From positions 151,534 to 215,533 of the forward strand of contig MNCI01002812.1 in the NCBI GenBank assembly GCA_015680685.1: a stretch of DNA of 64,000 nt. Direction: 5' to 3'. Within the stretch, counting starts at the first letter, position 1; every line of letters begins with the position of its first letter. A model generated the notes under the pieces. That model was not told the origin of the DNA. It did not search any database and saw only the letters and a program-made list of their open reading frames with translations. Positions 60,791 through 64,000 of this stretch are shown piece after piece. The position numbers and the translations under genes are program-made. Source of the DNA: Gnetum montanum. Lineage: Eukaryota; Streptophyta; Gnetopsida; Gnetales; Gnetaceae.

Positions 60791-62841
60791 TCATTTACTA
60801 GATCAATGCAAGTTGAATTAAGATAGTTGTTCTTATACTTGGGATTCAAAGGTAGTTAATGTTTGGGACTTGTTCCAAGCGATAGTCCCATGTGCCTAAA
60901 CTCTTGGGGCTTGTTTTCAAAGACAAGATATTGTTACTGTAATTGAATTTATGAAATCTCCCTTGTGAGGTCATGTTGTTAATGTAACTTGAATGTACAT
61001 ATCTCTTCTTGTAAGAAAGATGTGATCTTATGTACTCTCTCTTATTTTTGGGCTTCAGAGGGACTCCTTGGTTGGGGCTCTTTGGTAGACCTCCCTTATT
61101 GTAAACCCTTTAGGGATGAATCATGGATTGTTTTGAGTTAGCAAGTTGATGATGGTGATGCACATTCATTATGATTTCAAATTATCTTGAGGACCTAGTC
61201 CTCCTCTGGACAAACTATCCTTAGTGACCCTTGAGTTCATTTTTTAAGTTTAATGGTAATAGGCAGTGGTGTGGCCTTGTGCACCACAATTATTGTGAAT
61301 GGGATGGACTGGTATGTATGAAATGAAAACCTAGATCTCATATGGTGTAACAAAATTCCTCTTTGTGAAATTTGGGGGGGATGAACTCTTTGGCTTGTCA
61401 AAGTTAAGCTTTGAGGTAAAATTGAATGTGGGTAAGACCTGTGAATCTATGCCTCCTCTCAATTGGTAATAGTTTGACAACATGGTTGTGTTGGCTATGT
61501 GGACTACTTGGGCATGTACCATGGGTATGGTGTAGTTGGGTTGTTGTACCTACCTATGAAAGAAACCTCCCAAAGAGGATCTTCACTTTGGGTTCAAAAA
61601 TCCAATGAAAGGTGTTGATTGTGAGTTTCGGTTGTTCCTAGCATGGTAGGAAAATTCAGATTCTGGGAGCCTAGATATTCCTTAGAAAATTCATGATAGT
61701 GGTTGTCCTTGAAGGTGATTCTACATTCTACCTTGGACTAAGTATTCATAGAATGGATCTTGTCCCTTCTCTCGAAGTGGGAAGGATAGCTTATAAGATG
61801 CAAGTGTAGCTAATCCTTTCCCATAAACGGGACATAGTGGGTGTAATGGACCATGTGGTAGTAGTTGGCATGAGACGTGTATATGGAGGACTATCTTGGG
61901 GTTGGCTACCCAACCCATCCTCCACTTGTCCAAGCACCTAAGCATGTGCTCTCGATGTTGGACAACCTCAAAGGATGTCGATGACAAACTAGGTCAATAT
62001 GCTATGATAGCCTCTTGGAGAAGTTTTCCAAACAAATTTTGGATCTTCTCTCTTGTAGTGCATATGGAATAGTGTTGGTTGATGAAATGTGGATTACGCT
62101 ATTAGTGCATCTACGAACGATAAGGTTAGATTTAAAAGATTTTCCTTTGTACCCTATTTTGAAGGGAGATCATGCTCAACTCCCTCCTACCAACCTAGAA
62201 AAATGTTTATGTGGGAAAAAAATAAAATATGTATATGATATAAATGTGGTGATCCAATACATATATGGTTGGACCAGTGAGACCCAATGGGTCTTGATGC
62301 TAGAAGTAGAACCTAGGGTTTTGGAAAGCTTCAGTTGCTTGTGGAGACATGGCTCTTTTGAAGCATGTTCTCTATCGATTTTGAATTCCCAAGTCCATAA
62401 CCAGGATGGGTAGTGATCCTCATGAGCCCTCAAAATCGATGAAAAAAAATCAAGGGAATCAATGGATGCCAAGATGCCATTTCAAACAAAACTCAACTGG
62501 ACTTGTGGAAGAAGAGAACATCCTCTTGCATAGGTATAGGTCTATGCAGGAAGAAAAGTCTCTAGACCTGATAAGGGATGGATCTAGGGGATGCCTTAGA
62601 GATGTTGGTCCTTTGGGTTGGACTTATCCCTCTTCTCATAGAGTAGGAAGAGTTTTTGGGTTTCTTCAAGAGTCCTTTGCATTTCATGCAAGGCCTTGGA
62701 TGGAAGGATGTATCAGGTGTTGGGATTGGTACATTCCTACAAGCCTGGCATTAGTTGAGTTGAGGGATTCCCTAGAGTTTATGAAGCTCCAAACCCATAC
62801 TTAAAATGTACTCTCGAAGCTACTTTTCTATGGGGGAGGAT
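60791..62841 (+). other. G4 internal region, right part
   Basis: Resumes after the nested element. Overlapping open frames at 62015-62413 and 62406-62804 (132 codons each) are the longest; I do not recognise either. They might be remains of a lost gene, since adjacent frames end and start within ten bases. Confidence 0.4.
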
Positions 62842-63414
62842 TGTGAGAGATGTCCTAGGATAGAGGTTCTCTTGGGCTCTCCCCATGGTTCAAGGACCAT
62901 GGAACACTTAGAGATGCCCTTGGATGGTACTAAAATGTTAAAAACCCATCCTGGCTTGGCTATACCAAGCTAGCAACAGGACTTCCTCTTGTTGAATTCC
63001 TTTTTAAGTCTTCTTCATACTACCCTCACTTGGAGAATTATATGGCCCTGATTCTACAATGGTCATAGATATGTAGGCAACCAGGACTAGATAGTTTTCA
63101 TGTGGTGCCTTGCTAAACCTTGCGCCAGATTGTGAGGGGTCTAGGAATGAGGCACCCCTTGTAGATACAACATCACCCCTTCCACCGACGATGTCTATAG
63201 GGTTTCTTGTGTACTTTTTTGCAAAGTCCTCATTTAGAGTTTGAAGGTTCTCCCTAAGGTGTATTCTATTGTTAAGAAGCTATTGTGTTGCTTGGTCACT
63301 TCCAAGGGTTGCTTGCTTATTTAGAGATTTATTCCCTAGGTTTTCCACCCCAGATCCATTAGATCTTAGTGAATAGCTTGGGTTGCCAAACAACATTGAG
63401 GTAACATTGTTATA
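62842..63414 (+). repeat. G4 3' LTR
   Basis: About 573 bp, directly after a purine tract (ATGGGGGAGGAT). The terminal CA of the other copy is TA here, a single C-to-T change. Confidence 0.82.
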
Positions 63415-64000
63415 ATGGTAGTGATTTTTCTATGATCTCTTATGCAAATGTCGCCCTCGTTAAAAAAATGAGGAGGGATCTATGACTGGGAATGAGAGAG
63501 AGAGCATGTGGTGTTGTCCAGCTACATTTGGCATGATGCCATATCACATTGTTGTTTTTATTTCTACTTTTTGTTCTCGGGTTTCATGGCTTATTGGTAC
63601 TCATACTCAACATTGCCATTTGGTAGCGACCTTGAAATGATTAATGGTGATCTTGGAATTTAAAAAAAAAACCTTATTATCTAAGAAGAAAGGAAATTTA
63701 TGGAACAGTTGTTCAATGTTCTATGAAACAAGTGTCAACTGTAACTTTTAATGTCTATGGTAGTGTTAATTAACTATCATGGTGGTTGTAACTACTAAAT
63801 AGGACACTTGTCAACTAACTACCATGGTGGTTGTAACTTCTATGATAGTTATAACTAATTCTCATTAATTTATATGGTGGTTATAACACACCTTGATTTC
63901 ACATTATTATTGTAACTACCCAAAAGCCACTACAAAAAAAGCTTTAAGGGTAGAATAAAGGAGAAAGCAACAAGAAAAATTATTGAAGATTACTTGTAAA
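63415..64000. other. Right flank of the G4 nest
   Basis: Continues the sequence interrupted at 37216. No gene seen. At 63770-63890 a short motif CATGGTGGTTGTAACT recurs three times with changes at roughly 45-50 bp spacing. Confidence 0.4.

Larger units (their letters stand above)
37217..63414 (+). mobile_element. Outer LTR element G4, pol-less, containing a nest
   Basis: LTRs at 37217-37714 and 62842-63414 begin TGTGAGAGATG and share many blocks (GGCACCCCTTGTAGATACAACATCACCCC split over both, CTCCCTAAGGTGTATTCTATTG). ATGGC precedes the first and ATGGT follows the second, a target duplication with one change. The primer site AGTGGTATCAGAGC matches initiator-Met tRNA, unlike the inner elements. 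After removing the nested elements the internal region is about 5.1 kb (37715-40753 plus 60791-62841), with no gag, RT or integrase I can recognise. It behaves like a large non-autonomous derivative. Confidence 0.8.

Noticed and set aside
63770-63890. Possible CRISPR-like or minisatellite array
   Set aside because: Only three imperfect copies with irregular spacing in a plant nuclear context.

Overview
The window is nuclear DNA from a seed plant with a large, transposon-rich genome. The evidence is AT-rich sequence, GT-AG introns, one plant receptor-like kinase and layer upon layer of LTR retrotransposons. A 16.5 kb intron and old nested Ty3/gypsy elements suggest a gymnosperm, but that is inference. 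No bacterial, organellar, rRNA, tRNA or CRISPR features were seen.

Layout. (1) 1-18,717, plus strand: the 3' two thirds of a protein kinase gene resembling calcium/calmodulin-regulated receptor-like kinases. Five exons carry catalytic subdomains from about helix C to the stop codon. The ATP-binding N-lobe lies left of the window. The intron between the HRD exon and the DFG exon runs 1,755-18,218. It holds a complete Ty1/copia element with target duplication AACAC, a solo gypsy LTR with duplication CTTGG, pieces of several LINEs on both strands, a SINE-like repeat and a 282 bp tandem duplication beside the next exon. (2) 18,718-21,800: intergenic, with a 54 bp tandem repeat, a second SINE copy and a decayed gypsy LTR. 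(3) About 21,835-34,430, plus strand: a decayed Helitron replicase whose N-terminal domain is cut in two by a 10 kb minus-strand gypsy element (23,034-33,083, duplication ACCAT). The Helitron keeps its HUH motif and is followed directly by a cullin-1 fragment and a GC-richer patch of unknown origin. (4) 37,217-63,414: a three-level nest. An outer element without recognisable pol genes contains an autonomous-type gypsy element (40,754-60,790), whose 5' LTR contains a third gypsy element (41,090-48,019) that has lost RT, RNase H and integrase. (5) 63,415-64,000: the far flank of the outer element.

The only gene that looks able to make a protein is the kinase. All transposon genes seen are broken. 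In several of them the stops sit largely where CAG or CAA codons would be expected, which fits deamination of methylated cytosine.

The most unusual item is in the middle gypsy element. Downstream of integrase there is about 2.9 kb of decayed coding sequence for a protein with a globular N-terminal part and a long coiled coil. It is preceded by a second copy of an LTR-like promoter module and a plausible 5' intron whose acceptor lies directly against the ATG. This looks like a separately transcribed third gene.
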